Part shown: positions 1 through 8,931 of the stretch, piece by piece
Position numbering within the stretch: the first letter of the stretch is position 1
Layout of the letters: each line of letters starts with the position of its first letter
NCBI RefSeq assembly: GCF_008973825.1
Contig: NZ_WCHR01000002.1
Coordinates: forward strand, 1-64,000
Reading direction: 5' to 3'
Source of the DNA: Gemmobacter serpentinus
GTDB taxonomy: Bacteria; Pseudomonadota; Alphaproteobacteria; Rhodobacterales; Rhodobacteraceae
DNA: 64,000 bases
Program-made: the position numbers and the translations under genes
The notes under the pieces: model-generated
Seen by the model: only the letters and a program-made list of their open reading frames with translations
Told to the model about the DNA's origin: nothing
Databases searched by the model: none

Positions 1-343
1 ATAGCGGGCAGGATCAGGTCTCGTCATCTCAGACCATTAACCCCATGGATTCCCCGTGTGAATCCTGCTCCCTGGGGACTTCTGCAACAAAGCCGTGCCG
101 CCCCGCCAGTATCGCCATAAAGCCCCGTAATCACAGCGATTTTCAGGTGTAACCGCCTGTTCCCACTTATTCCCGCATCTCTGCAGGAACTGGTGTCAAA
201 CAACACCGGTTGTAGCGCGACGGCAAAAACTGCAGAGTTTTACACCGAAAACTGCAGCAGAGCAGTTTTGCCCCGGAGTGCGTCTTGTAGCCGGGAAAAG
301 GGGGCCGTGAAGGCCCCCTGAAACATCGATCCAAAAGCCCTGT
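1..343. other. Left-edge stretch without a recognised gene
   Basis: I see no supported gene here. The short open frames are unrecognisable and lack family motifs. Two related perfect dyads are visible, AAAACT-GCAG-AGTTTT at 226-241 and AAAACTGC-N6-GCAGTTTT at 248-269. They could be a paired operator or, for the second, a weak hairpin terminator. The stretch ends with the nhaA terminator at about 295-320. Confidence 0.5.
295..320 (-). terminator. Intrinsic terminator of nhaA
   Basis: On the minus strand a 7-bp G/C stem (GGGGGCC / GGCCCCC, arms 312-318 and 300-306) with a 5-base loop is followed by TTTTCC. It lies about 24 bases past the nhaA stop, which is what a Rho-independent terminator for that gene should look like. 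Confidence 0.8.
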
Positions 344-1525
344 TCAGCCCCGCTCTGCCGGAGCGGAATCGCCCTTGGCAAAACGCAGGATCACGCACCC
401 CGCCAGACCCGCCACGAAGGAACCAAGAAGGATGCCGATCTTCGCTTCATTCTGCAGTTGCGGATCGGCAAAGGCGAGAAGGCTGATGAAGAGGCTCATG
501 GTGAAGCCGATCCCGCAGAGCAAGGCGACGCCCAGCACCTGCATCCAACTTGCCCCGGCAGGCAGGTCGACCAGCCCGCTGCGCACCAGCAGCACGACCG
601 CGCCGAAAATGCCGATCAGTTTGCCCACCGCCAGGCCAAGCGCGACACCAAGGGTGACCGGGGCGGTCAGCGCCTCCAGGCCCATGCCTGCAAAGCTGAC
701 CCCGGCATTGGCAAAGCCGAAAATCGGCACGATGACAAAGGCGACCGGGCGGATCAGCGCATGTTCCAGCCGGTGCAGGGGGCTTTCATGCGGCGCAGCC
801 TCGGGGGTGCCGGGTGTCCGTTTCAGCGGAACACAGAGCGCGAGCAGGACACCCGCGATGGTCGCATGGACGCCCGAGCGCAGCGTGAAAAACCAAAGCA
901 GCGCGCCAAGAGCCAGATAGGGCCAAAGCCGCATCTGGCCAGACCGGTTCAGTGCAATGAGCCCTGCCAGAACCAAGGCGGCAAGGCCAAGATCCATCGG
1001 CGAGATACCGTCGGTATAGAAGATGCCGATGACGATCACGGCACCAAGGTCATCGATGATGGCAAGGGCCGCCAGAAACACCTTGAGAGAGACCGGCACC
1101 CGCGGCCCGAGCAGCGACAGAACGCCAAGCGCAAAGGCAATATCGGTGGCCGAGGGGATGGCCCAGCCATGGGCGGCCCCGGTGTCACGCGTCATCAGCA
1201 GATAGAGCAATGCCGGCACGCCCATACCTGCGACGGCGGCCGCGCCCGGCAGGATCCGGCGCGGCCATGAGGACAGATGGCCATCGACGATCTCGCGTTT
1301 GATCTCCAGTCCGACCATCAGGAAGAACACCACCATCAACGCATCGTTGATCCAGTGTTGCACGGAGAGCGGGCCAAGATAGATGTGGAGCGCGTCGAAA
1401 TAGGCCGCCGATAGCGGCGAATTGGCGGTGATCAGCGCAAGCGCTGCTGCCGCCATCAGGATGATGCCGCCTGCGGCTTCACTGTCGAGAAAATGCCGGA
1501 TTGTATTCTGAATGCGCCCACGCAT
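344..1525 (-). CDS. nhaA: Na+/H+ antiporter NhaA
   Basis: Inner-membrane electrogenic sodium/proton antiporter for pH and sodium homeostasis. The 393-residue product has about 12 hydrophobic segments and the length usual for NhaA. Both signature regions are present: ATDIAFALG, with the unwound-helix aspartate at D128, and AIIDDLGAV, with the paired aspartates D158-D159 that bind Na+/H+ in the E. coli enzyme. The C-terminal [10 protein letters not shown] segment is also typical. The start at 1525 is supported by an AAGGAGGG ribosome binding site six bases upstream. The gene is transcribed alone from a consensus-like sigma-70 promoter through a structured leader of about 80 bases and ends at its own terminator. 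Confidence 0.96.
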   Translation of the reverse strand: MRGRIQNTIRHFLDSEAAGGIILMAAAALALITANSPLSAAYFDALHIYLGPLSVQHWINDALMVVFFLMVGLEIKREIVDGHLSSWPRRILPGAAAVAGMGVPALLYLLMTRDTGAAHGWAIPSATDIAFALGVLSLLGPRVPVSLKVFLAALAIIDDLGAVIVIGIFYTDGISPMDLGLAALVLAGLIALNRSGQMRLWPYLALGALLWFFTLRSGVHATIAGVLLALCVPLKRTPGTPEAAPHESPLHRLEHALIRPVAFVIVPIFGFANAGVSFAGMGLEALTAPVTLGVALGLAVGKLIGIFGAVVLLVRSGLVDLPAGASWMQVLGVALLCGIGFTMSLFISLLAFADPQLQNEAKIGILLGSFVAGLAGCVILRFAKGDSAPAERG

Positions 1526-1606
1526 GACGCCCTCCTTCCAGAAACGGGTTTCAACCAGTCTCCGTATTCGAGGAAGGCATCCCCGGGCGCACGCAGCACA
1601 CGCCTT
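1526..1606 (-). promoter_or_regulatory. Structured nhaA leader, candidate ion-responsive riboswitch
   Basis: The transcribed leader between the predicted start near 1606 and the nhaA ATG is about 80 bases. It contains a GC-rich self-complementary block (GGCGTGTGCTGCGTGCGCC) and a GAAACCCGTTTC dyad. A CCTTCC segment (minus strand, 1572-1577) is complementary to GGAAGG (1534-1539), which overlaps the Shine-Dalgarno. That allows a fold that hides the ribosome site. The nhaA-I and nhaA-II RNA motifs are known cation-sensing leaders of nhaA genes. Assigning this leader to either is inference from position and the sequestering geometry. Confidence 0.4.
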
Positions 1607-1612
1607 GGGCCC

Positions 1613-1640
1613 AAGATAGGACCAGACCGTAAGGTGTCAA
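1613..1640 (-). promoter_or_regulatory. Sigma-70 promoter of nhaA
   Basis: On the minus strand TTGACA (1640-1635) is followed after 16 bases by TATCTT (1618-1613). The -35 is perfect and the -10 matches four of six positions. It lies about 88 bases upstream of the nhaA start codon and has no competing gene on that strand. Confidence 0.7.
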
Positions 1641-1751
1641 GACCGGTTCGGCGGGCCAGATTTTCGGATTGCCCGTTTTCAGATGGCCTGCGTCGCGACC
1701 GGCGCTTTGGTCAGGATGCGGCGGGGCACCGGCGCAGATCCCAGCCCTTGG

Positions 1752-2069
1752 TCACGCCTTGGCAGAAGGTTCGCGCAGATAAAGATAAAGCGGCAGCGCC
1801 AGCGAGAGGCCAACGCAGAAGCCCGCCGGAAGAACCAGCCACCAATGTCTAAGTCCGCGTTCGGCCGCGTCACGCCAGGACCAGAACCAGAAGACCGGGA
1901 TGGCGATCAGCACATCCGCGGAGAAGCCGCCCGCGGCCCCATTGGCGAACAATGATGTGATGAACAATGGGATATCCAATCCGTTCAGGGCAAAGAAACG
2001 GCCAAAGAACAGCCATGGCACCAGGGTGCCGATCACCGCCATAAGCAGGTAGAAACGTTTGACGGTCAT
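1752..2069 (-). CDS. Small integral membrane protein, DUF2834-like
   Basis: A 105-residue protein with three hydrophobic segments (roughly residues 6-23, 32-60 and 75-97), matching the size and layout of the DUF2834 family of unknown function. A much longer open frame continues upstream antisense to metG. The ATG at 2069 is preceded by GGAAAG at good spacing and begins the only membrane-like part, so I start the gene there. It ends about 110 bases from the minus-strand nhaA promoter and is divergent from metG. No function can be assigned beyond membrane location. Confidence 0.7.
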   Translation of the reverse strand: MTVKRFYLLMAVIGTLVPWLFFGRFFALNGLDIPLFITSLFANGAAGGFSADVLIAIPVFWFWSWRDAAERGLRHWWLVLPAGFCVGLSLALPLYLYLREPSAKA

Positions 2070-2240
2070 CGGGGTTCTTTCCTTCACGCTATGCGATAGT
2101 CGGCGCAACCTTAGCCCGGGCTGGTGGCAAGATGCCATGCGGCGTTTGCGCCCGTTGCATCGGGGCAGGGGCACCGCGCCCCCTTTCCCCTGCGGGTGCT
2201 TGGCGTTAAACAGCGCGGGCACGACATAGGGGGCAGGCGC

Positions 2241-3959
2241 ATGGCTCGGATTCTCATCACTTCGGCGATTCCCTATATCAACGGGATCAAGCATCTGGGG
2301 AACCTTGTCGGTTCGCAGCTGCCCGCCGATCTGTTTGCGCGCTACAAGCGCGGGCGCGGCGATGAGGTGATGTTCATCTGCGCCACCGATGAGCATGGCA
2401 CCCCGGCCGAACTGGCCGCGGCAAAGGCCGGCAAGCCGGTTGCGGAATATTGCGCCGAGATGCACGGGGTTCAGGCCGAGATCGCAAAGGGCTTCCGGCT
2501 GTCCTTTGACCATTTCGGGCGTTCCTCCAGCGAGCGCAACCATCTGCTGACCCAGCATTTCGCGGGCAAGCTGGCCGAGAACGGCCTGATCCGCGAAGTA
2601 TCTGAAAAGATGATCTATTCCATCGATGATGGCCGTTTCCTGCCTGACCGCTATGTCGAAGGTACCTGCCCGAATTGCGGCTACGATTCCGCGCGCGGCG
2701 ATCAATGCGACAATTGCACCAAGCAGCTGGACCCGACCGATCTGATCAACCCGCATTCGACGATTTCGGGGTCCACCAATCTGGAACTGCGCGAGACCAA
2801 GCACCTTTACCTGATGCAGCGCGCGTTGAAGGACAAGATCGAGGCCTGGATCGACAGCAAGACCGACTGGCCGCTGCTGACCACCTCGATTGCCAAGAAA
2901 TGGCTCAATGACGGCGATGGCCTGCAGGATCGCGGCATCACCCGCGATCTGCATTGGGGCATCCCGGTGAAGAAGGGCGACCAGCCCTGGCCGGGGATGG
3001 AAGGCAAGGTCTTCTATGTCTGGTTCGATGCGCCGATCGAATATATCGCGGGCACGGCGGAATGGGCCGATGCCAATGGCAAGCATGATGCCGACTGGCA
3101 GCGTTGGTGGCGCACCGACAAGGGGGCGTCCGACGTCACCTATTTCCAGTTCATGGGCAAGGACAATGTGCCGTTCCACACGCTCAGCTTCCCGGCGACG
3201 ATCCTTGGATCGGGCGAGCCGTGGAAGATGGTCGATTACCTCAAGTCCTTCAATTACCTGAATTATGATGGCGGCCAGTTCTCGACCTCGCGCGGGCGCG
3301 GCGTGTTCATGGATCAGGCGCTGTCGATCCTGCCGTCGGATTACTGGCGCTGGTGGCTGCTGAGCCACGCCCCGGAATCCTCGGATGCAGAATTCACCTG
3401 GGAAAACTTCCAGGCTTCGGTGAACAAGGATCTGGCGGATGTGCTGGGGAATTTCGTCAGCCGGGTCACCAAATTCGCCAAGTCCAAACTGGGCGAGGCG
3501 GTGCCGGAAGGCGGCACCTTCGGCCCGCAGGAAGAGGCGCTGATTGCCGATCTGACGACCCGGATCCGCGATTACGAAACCTTCATGAACCAGATCGAGG
3601 TACGCAAGGCCGCGGCTGAGCTGCGCGCGATCTGGGTGATCGGCAACGAATATCTGCAATCGGCGGCGCCCTGGAGCGCGATCAAGACCGATCCGGCCCG
3701 GGCCGAGGCGATGATCCGTCTCAGCCTGAACCTGATCCGCATCTATGCGATTCTGTCGCGCCCCTTCATCCCGGATGCAGCGCAGACCATGATGGACGCG
3801 ATGGGCAGCAGCGACTGGACATGGCCCGAGGATGTGCCCGCCGCGATCGCGGCGCTTGCCCCGGGTCACGCCTTCAGCGTGCCGGAAAACCTGTTCCGCA
3901 AGATCACCGATGAAGAGCGCGCCGATTGGCAGCAACGCTTTGCCGGGACACGGGCCTGA
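2241..3959 (+). CDS. metG: Methionyl-tRNA synthetase
   Basis: Charges tRNA-Met with methionine in the cytoplasm. The 572-residue product has the class I HIGH-like motif HLGN at residues 18-21 and a zinc-knuckle pair CPNCG...CDNC near 143-161. The second active-site loop reads FSTSRG near 347-352, a known variant of the KMSKS loop. The start at 2241 is chosen because [20 protein letters not shown] is the family N terminus and AGGGGG lies eight bases upstream; the frame is open further upstream without family similarity. A hairpin with T-tract follows the stop. There is no C-terminal tRNA-binding (Arc1p-like) domain, as expected for this short form. Confidence 0.96.
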   Translation: MARILITSAIPYINGIKHLGNLVGSQLPADLFARYKRGRGDEVMFICATDEHGTPAELAAAKAGKPVAEYCAEMHGVQAEIAKGFRLSFDHFGRSSSERNHLLTQHFAGKLAENGLIREVSEKMIYSIDDGRFLPDRYVEGTCPNCGYDSARGDQCDNCTKQLDPTDLINPHSTISGSTNLELRETKHLYLMQRALKDKIEAWIDSKTDWPLLTTSIAKKWLNDGDGLQDRGITRDLHWGIPVKKGDQPWPGMEGKVFYVWFDAPIEYIAGTAEWADANGKHDADWQRWWRTDKGASDVTYFQFMGKDNVPFHTLSFPATILGSGEPWKMVDYLKSFNYLNYDGGQFSTSRGRGVFMDQALSILPSDYWRWWLLSHAPESSDAEFTWENFQASVNKDLADVLGNFVSRVTKFAKSKLGEAVPEGGTFGPQEEALIADLTTRIRDYETFMNQIEVRKAAAELRAIWVIGNEYLQSAAPWSAIKTDPARAEAMIRLSLNLIRIYAILSRPFIPDAAQTMMDAMGSSDWTWPEDVPAAIAALAPGHAFSVPENLFRKITDEERADWQQRFAGTRA

Positions 3960-3980
3960 TATCAGGCAGACCAAAACGAC

Positions 3981-4004
3981 AAAGGGGGCCGCGAGGCCCC
4001 TTTT
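3981..4004 (+). terminator. metG intrinsic terminator
   Basis: GGGGCC (3985-3990), GCGA loop, GGCCCC (3995-4000), then TTTT. The stem is flanked by AAA on the other side, so it may also act on the convergent minus-strand gene ending at 4031. Confidence 0.8.
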
Positions 4005-4030
4005 GCTTGGCGGTTTTTGTCGTTCAGTGC

Positions 4031-4345
4031 CTAGTTCGCGATATGCTGGACCGAGGTGAACAATTCCAGCTCCGGCGGGCCTGCATAGATCTCGCGGTGG
4101 CTGCCCGCGCCTTTATGGGCGGCACGGAAGGCCTCGGATTGCGTCCAGGCCTGGAAATCACCCTCGCTTTCCCAGACAGTATGCGAGGCGTAAAGCGTAT
4201 GATCTTCGCGCGCAGGTCCCTTCACCAGATGGAAGGACACGAAACCCGGCACCTGCGGCAACTGGCTGTCGCGCGCCTTCCAGATCGCCTCGAAGGTCGC
4301 CTCATGCCCCGGCTTGATGCGGAAACGGTTCATCGTCAGATACAT
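4031..4345 (-). CDS. Antibiotic-biosynthesis-monooxygenase-fold protein, IsdG-like heme-degrading candidate
   Basis: A 104-residue ferredoxin-like monooxygenase (ABM fold), the usual size of a single-domain member. Start at ATG 4345 opens with MYLTMNRFRIKPG, the family N terminus; the frame is open further upstream without similarity. Asn6, Trp67 and His77 occupy the positions of the Asn/Trp/His triad of the staphylococcal heme oxygenases IsdG/IsdI (N7, W67, H77 in IsdG). This suggests non-canonical heme degradation rather than antibiotic synthesis. That is inference from three residues and length. The gene is convergent with metG and divergent from pth. Confidence 0.75.
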   Translation of the reverse strand: MYLTMNRFRIKPGHEATFEAIWKARDSQLPQVPGFVSFHLVKGPAREDHTLYASHTVWESEGDFQAWTQSEAFRAAHKGAGSHREIYAGPPELELFTSVQHIAN

Positions 4346-4491
4346 GGCATCCCCCTTCGGCCAGATCGGAAATCGCTGGATGCGCGCAACGGGAGAGGGG
4401 GACGCTTGCGCTCTGTCTGGCTTCCCGGCGAAAATCGGGGCAATAAGGCGCAAGGTCAAGGGCCTGCCGTCCTCAGGGGGGAAATGTCGCA

Positions 4492-5247
4492 ATGAAACTT
4501 TGGGTGGGCCTTGGCAATCCGGGCGCGAAATATGCGGGCAACCGGCACAATATCGGCTTCATGGCACTGGATCTGATCGCGCAGGATCACGGCTTTTCCG
4601 GCTGGAAGCGCGGCTTTCAGGGGCTGGTCTCCGAGGGGCGGTTCGGATCGGAACGGATCGTGCTGCTGAAGCCCGAGACCTTCATGAACCTGTCCGGCCA
4701 ATCGGTGGGTGAGGCGATGCGATTTCACAAGCTGACGCCCGATGACGTAACAGTGTTCCATGACGAGCTGGACCTTGCGCCGGGGCGCATCCGGGTGAAG
4801 ACCGGCGGCGGGCACGCGGGCCATAACGGCTTGCGCTCCATCCATGCCCATATCGGCGAGGCCTATCACCGCGTGCGGCTTGGCATCGGCCATCCGGGCC
4901 ACAAGGATGCAGTGGCGGGCTATGTGCTGCATGATTTCGGCAAGGCCGATCAGGCTTGGCTGGATGATCTGCTGCGCGGCATCGGCGACGGGGCTGCGGC
5001 GCTTGCGGCGGATGATGCGGCGCGGTTCCTCAACGCGGTTGCCTTGCGCACCGCGCCACCACGCGCCTCCACCGGGCAGCAGCGTGAGGGGGGGCCGCGC
5101 GGGAAGGCTCCGCAAGAGAGCAAGGCTGACGCGCCCGCCAAACCCGCGCCCAGGGCTGATGCGGTGCCCGCGCCGAAGCTCGCACCGCAGGCAGAGACCC
5201 CCGATACCCGTAGCGCGCTGCAAAAGCTGGCAGATCGTTTCCGCTGA
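4492..5247 (+). CDS. pth: Peptidyl-tRNA hydrolase
   Basis: Recycles peptidyl-tRNA dropped by stalled ribosomes. Residues 1-190 are the Pth domain: LWVGLGNPGAKYAGNRHNIGF at the start, with the active-site His19 and Asn9 visible; then FHDELDL and GGGHAGHNGLRS. The product is 251 residues, about 60 longer than most bacterial Pth. The extra C-terminal part is rich in Ala, Pro and Lys and looks disordered, a common alphaproteobacterial extension. The start at 4492 follows AGGGGGG at suitable distance. It stands apart from the usual rplY partner, which is not seen in this window. Confidence 0.95.
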   Translation: MKLWVGLGNPGAKYAGNRHNIGFMALDLIAQDHGFSGWKRGFQGLVSEGRFGSERIVLLKPETFMNLSGQSVGEAMRFHKLTPDDVTVFHDELDLAPGRIRVKTGGGHAGHNGLRSIHAHIGEAYHRVRLGIGHPGHKDAVAGYVLHDFGKADQAWLDDLLRGIGDGAAALAADDAARFLNAVALRTAPPRASTGQQREGGPRGKAPQESKADAPAKPAPRADAVPAPKLAPQAETPDTRSALQKLADRFR

Positions 5248-5318
5248 AACGCCCGTGCCTCGCCAGGGGTTGCCATTGCCGCTTTGCTGGCTAGGCTGCC
5301 CGCAACAGGAGACCCCCT

Positions 5319-6350
5319 ATGCAACAGATCCCGCTGGGCCAGACCGGCCTGACCGTTTCCGAGTATTGCCTTGGCACCATGACCTGGGGCACCCAGAACA
5401 CCGAGGCCGAGGCGCATGAACAGATCGCCTATGCCTTGGGGCAGGGCGTCGGTTTCTGGGACACCGCCGAGATGTATCCGACCAATCCGGTAAAGCCTGA
5501 AACTGCCGGGAATACCGAGGCGATCATCGGCAATTGGTTTGCCGCCCAAGGCGGGCGCGACAAGGTGGTGCTGGCGACCAAGATCGTGGGCGCAGGCAAT
5601 CTGCGCGAAGACGGCATCACACCCACATCCTTCACCGAGGCGCTTGAGGCATCGCTGCGCCGTCTCAAGACCGATTACATCGATCTTTATCAATTGCACT
5701 GGCCCAATCGCGACAGCTATCACTTTCGCGAAAACTGGGCCTATGTGCCCAAGACCGACCGCGCGGGCACGCTTGCGCATATGCAAGAGGTGCTGGAGGT
5801 CGCACAGGCGGCGGTGAAGGCAGGCAAGATCCGCGCCATTGGCCTGTCCAATGAAACCGTCTGGGGCACGGCGCAATGGTTGCGGCTGGCCGATGAGATG
5901 GGCCTGCCGCGCATGGCCACGATCCAGAATGAATATTCGCTGCTGCATCGCGGGTTCGACACAGATTGGGCCGAGCTTTCCGCGATGGAGAATATGCCGC
6001 TGCTGGCATGGTCGCCGCTGGCCGCAGGGCTGCTTTCGGGAAAATACGCCGGAGACGTGATCCCCGACCGCACCCGCCGCAGCGTCAACCCGACCCTGGG
6101 CGGACGGGTCACCCCGCAGGTCTTTCCTGCGATCTCGGCCTATCTGGGGCTTGCCCGCGATCATGGGCTGGATGCGTGCCAGATGGCGCTCGCCTTCTGC
6201 CGCACCCGGCCCTATCCCTGCATTCCGATCATTGGCGCCACGACCATGGACCAACTGCGCAGCAATATTGCGGCGGCCGATCTGCGCCTGTCGGACGAGG
6301 TTCTGGCCGGGATCGCGGCGATCTGGCGCGAACATCCGGCCCCGTTCTGA
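5319..6350 (+). CDS. Aldo/keto reductase (Tas-like)
   Basis: NADPH-dependent oxidoreductase of the aldo-keto reductase superfamily, 343 residues. The catalytic tetrad is visible: Asp and Tyr in FWDTAEMY, Lys in VVLATKIVG and His in YQLHWPNRD. The first 30 residues (LGQTGLTVSEYCLGTMTWG) and overall length match the E. coli Tas subgroup. Substrate is unknown. It follows pth by 71 bases on the same strand behind an AACAGGAGA ribosome site; co-transcription is possible but not shown. Confidence 0.92.
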   Translation: MQQIPLGQTGLTVSEYCLGTMTWGTQNTEAEAHEQIAYALGQGVGFWDTAEMYPTNPVKPETAGNTEAIIGNWFAAQGGRDKVVLATKIVGAGNLREDGITPTSFTEALEASLRRLKTDYIDLYQLHWPNRDSYHFRENWAYVPKTDRAGTLAHMQEVLEVAQAAVKAGKIRAIGLSNETVWGTAQWLRLADEMGLPRMATIQNEYSLLHRGFDTDWAELSAMENMPLLAWSPLAAGLLSGKYAGDVIPDRTRRSVNPTLGGRVTPQVFPAISAYLGLARDHGLDACQMALAFCRTRPYPCIPIIGATTMDQLRSNIAAADLRLSDEVLAGIAAIWREHPAPF

Positions 6351-6431
6351 GAGCGGCGTGACGCGGGTTCGTGACTTGCCAAATCAGCGGCGTTTCGGCC
6401 ATCTGGGGCGCAGGGATCGGGCTTTGGGGGG

Positions 6432-7073
6432 ATGATGCGGTTCGCGGTGGGACTTCTGCTTTGCGGGGTTTTGGCAGGGTGCCAGCTGGGTTTGCCTTTT
6501 GGCAAATCCGAAGCCCCGGCATCTGAAGCGCCAAGTGCTGCCGCCGCTGGCGTGACTGCCGCGCCCGGCACAATCACCGGGGGGCCCATCACTGGCGGCC
6601 CGATTTCTGCGGCACCTGTTGCGGTGACATCTGCCACCGCAGGTGCCGCCGTCGCAAAGCCGGCCGCTAAACCGGGGGACCTGACCGCAGGCCCTGCGAT
6701 CCCTGCCGGCACCATCGCCGCCAAAGGCACGCCGTCCGCGCCCGAGGTCACCCCGAAATCCGATGCCGCCACAGCGGAGGCGACCGCGCCAGAGGCACCC
6801 GCCCCGGAGGAGGAGGCCGCACCCGCCGCGCCAAAATCGCCGATGCAACTTGCCTGCGAAAAGTCACGCGGCACATGGCGTGACACGGGCGGCAAGGGCA
6901 TCAAATCCTGTGTCTTCAGCACCCGCGATGGCGGCAAATCCTGCCGCCGGGAAAGCGATTGTGACGGGGCCTGCCTTGCGCGTTCGGGCACTTGCGCGCC
7001 GCTCAAGCCGCTGTTTGGCTGCAACGACATTCTTCAGGCCGATGGCCGTCAGGTGACATTGTGTATCGATTGA
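6432..7073 (+). CDS. Lipoprotein with Ala/Pro/Thr-rich linker and cysteine-rich C-terminal domain
   Basis: A 213-residue predicted lipoprotein: signal peptide with lipobox LAGC at about residues 14-17, then about 125 residues of low-complexity Ala/Pro/Thr/Gly linker. It ends in a compact domain of about 75 residues with eight cysteines (in LACEK, SCVF, SCRR, DCDGACL, TCAP, GCND and LCID), which likely form disulfides in the periplasm. Two adjacent ATGs (6432, 6435) follow a G-rich ribosome site. I do not recognise the domain's function. The stop overlaps the start of the next lipoprotein gene, so the two are probably translated together. Confidence 0.75.
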   Translation: MMRFAVGLLLCGVLAGCQLGLPFGKSEAPASEAPSAAAAGVTAAPGTITGGPITGGPISAAPVAVTSATAGAAVAKPAAKPGDLTAGPAIPAGTIAAKGTPSAPEVTPKSDAATAEATAPEAPAPEEEAAPAAPKSPMQLACEKSRGTWRDTGGKGIKSCVFSTRDGGKSCRRESDCDGACLARSGTCAPLKPLFGCNDILQADGRQVTLCID

Positions 7074-7597
7074 CCGTGTTGAAATTGGCCACCCTCGCGC
7101 TGCTGGCGCTGACCGCCTGTGGCGCGCCCAAACCCGAGATCCGCCAAGCCTATCGCAATCAGGGCCAGCCGATCTATTCGAATGCGGTGCTGGACCCGGC
7201 ACGGCTGCAAGGGGATTGGCACCAGGTCGCGAGCTTTGCCGCAAGCCCGGGGGGCTGCAAACCCGGCGGGGTGCGCATTGGCGCGCCGCAGGGGGCGAGC
7301 ATCCCCTTGCAGGCTGATCTTTGCCTTGGCGGGGCGCGGCAACGCTTTGCGGGTCAAGCCGCGCTGCCGGTGCCGGGCCGACTGATCCCGGAGACGGCCA
7401 CGCCACAGGGCATCACCCAGCCCTGGTGGATCATCTGGGCAGATGTCGATCTGCGCACGCTGGTCATCGGCACCCCCACCGGCGAAATGGGGTTCATTCT
7501 GGAGCGCAGCGGTCGTCTGCCCGCCGACCGCCTGACCGCCGCGCGCGAGATCCTGGACTGGAACGGCTACGATCTGGGCCGGTTGCAGCTGTTCTGA
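7061..7597 (+). CDS. Lipocalin-family lipoprotein (Blc-like)
   Basis: Predicted outer-membrane lipoprotein of the bacterial lipocalin family, 178 residues from GTG 7061 (GTG 7076 is an alternative, giving 173). The N terminus is a short hydrophobic signal with lipobox LTAC. The lipocalin GxW signature appears as LQGDWHQVASFA shortly after, and a late conserved LVIGTPTGEMGFILER block fits the closing strands. Bacterial lipocalins bind lipids such as lysophospholipids. The start lies inside the end of the upstream lipoprotein gene (13-base overlap), which supports translational coupling and a shared envelope role. Confidence 0.75.
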   Translation: MYRLTVLKLATLALLALTACGAPKPEIRQAYRNQGQPIYSNAVLDPARLQGDWHQVASFAASPGGCKPGGVRIGAPQGASIPLQADLCLGGARQRFAGQAALPVPGRLIPETATPQGITQPWWIIWADVDLRTLVIGTPTGEMGFILERSGRLPADRLTAAREILDWNGYDLGRLQLF

Positions 7598-7638
7598 AGC
7601 CTGCTGCCAAAAGTCAGCGGCCCCTCAAAGTCTGCGGC

Positions 7639-8313
7639 CTAAAGTCTGCGGAATGTCGGCCTTTGCGTCGCATTGTCGAAGAAGGGCACGCCGGGCTGGC
7701 TGCCGCCCGACAGGATCAGCGCAACCTCTGACAGCACCACCTCGGTGATGAAGGGCAGGTCCAGCCGCCGCACTTCCGACAAGGCGATCCAGTGCAGATG
7801 TGACAGCTCGTCCTCGGCCCCCGAGAAATCATCACTGTCGCCATGAATCGCTGCCGCATCGGCCAGAAAGAACCGCGCGTCAAAGCGGCGCGGGCGCCCC
7901 GGCGGGGTGATGGCGCGGAAGATCAGGCGCAATCCCGACGCCTCGGGGACAAGGCCACGCGCGGCAAAGCCTGCCCATCCGGCAGGGGCGGTGCCGGGCC
8001 AGGCACCGGGGCGGCCCAAGGCAAGTCCGGTTTCCTCGAACACCTCGCGGATGGCGGCGGCGGCAAGGGCCTCGGGGCCGGGGGCATCTGCGGCCAGCAG
8101 GGCTGCACAGGGGCCAGGCAGACCGGCGGCCAGCGGCACATGGGCGTCGCCCGCATCGACCGCGCCGCCCGGAAAGACGTATTTCGACGGCATGAAAGCC
8201 GCACCTGCGCCACGCTGACCCATCAGCACTTCGGGGCCTTGCGGCCCCTTGCGGCTCAGGATCACAGTGGCGGCAGGGCGGATCGGCAGATCAGCCGTCA
8301 TTGCCGAAACCAT
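7639..8313 (-). CDS. Nudix hydrolase
   Basis: Hydrolyses a nucleoside-diphosphate-linked substrate; the exact one cannot be told. The 224-residue product has the Nudix box in split form: GGAVDAGD near residue 50, an Ala/Pro-rich insert of about 35 residues, then AAIREVFEETGL, which supplies the REVFEETG metal-binding helix. Such an insert is known in the NUDT19 / CoA-pyrophosphatase-like subgroup. The start may be ATG 8313 or ATG 8301. Either overlaps or abuts the end of the upstream DUF983 gene (stop at 8291), so the pair is likely one operon. Confidence 0.88.
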   Translation of the reverse strand: MVSAMTADLPIRPAATVILSRKGPQGPEVLMGQRGAGAAFMPSKYVFPGGAVDAGDAHVPLAAGLPGPCAALLAADAPGPEALAAAAIREVFEETGLALGRPGAWPGTAPAGWAGFAARGLVPEASGLRLIFRAITPPGRPRRFDARFFLADAAAIHGDSDDFSGAEDELSHLHWIALSEVRRLDLPFITEVVLSEVALILSGGSQPGVPFFDNATQRPTFRRL

Positions 8314-8710
8314 GCATCCGGCGCGACCATTGCAGCGCGACGAACGCCCCCTTGATGCGGGGCAGCAGCCACAGCGTCAGCCCCACCGAAAGGACCGAAA
8401 ACCCCGCCATCAGGATGAAGGGATCGGGGCGGAAGCCCAGAAACGCCCACATCATCGCAGGGATCACGATATGGGCGACGACCAGAATGGTGATATAGGC
8501 CGGGCCGTCATCGGCGCGTTGATGATAAAGCTCTTCGCCGCAGGCGGGGCAGGTCTCGCGCACCTTCAGATAGCCACGCAGCATCGGCCCGGACCCGCAA
8601 TTGGGGCAGCAGCGCTGCCAGCCGCGCAGCACTGCGGGCCAGATCGGACGTTCTTCACCCTGCCCGGATAGGGCATTGCCGGACAAAGCGGTGCTGAGGT
8701 TCGAATCCAT
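8291..8710 (-). CDS. DUF983 family zinc-ribbon membrane protein
   Basis: A 139-residue protein with a cytoplasmic zinc ribbon, CPNCGS and CPACGEE about 20 residues apart (near residues 35-58), followed by two transmembrane segments. This is the architecture of DUF983, a family common in Rhizobiales and Rhodobacterales and of unknown role. ATG 8710 gives the expected family N terminus; the frame remains open upstream but reads as non-family sequence. Its 3' end overlaps the Nudix hydrolase start by up to 23 bases. Confidence 0.85.
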   Translation of the reverse strand: MDSNLSTALSGNALSGQGEERPIWPAVLRGWQRCCPNCGSGPMLRGYLKVRETCPACGEELYHQRADDGPAYITILVVAHIVIPAMMWAFLGFRPDPFILMAGFSVLSVGLTLWLLPRIKGAFVALQWSRRMHGFGNDG

Positions 8711-8931
8711 CTTGGCCTCTGAATCCTGTAAACGGTTCCTGTCGCTGTCACAGATCATAGGCATCCCGCCCCGGCACGGATAGGGGGCAGCACAAACATG
8801 CGCGCTAAAGTCGCATTTGGGCACGGTCTGCGGAAAATCCCGGCAGGCGCGACGGAAAGCGCGGGCTGCTGCGTTGATGCTGTGACGGTCGCAAGGAGCG
8901 GCCGCAGGTTTCGCAACACAGGACACGCACC

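Noticed and set aside
1752-3974. 740-codon minus-strand frame opposite metG
   Set aside because: Only its last 105 codons resemble a protein family. The rest is the antisense shadow of metG in GC-rich DNA.
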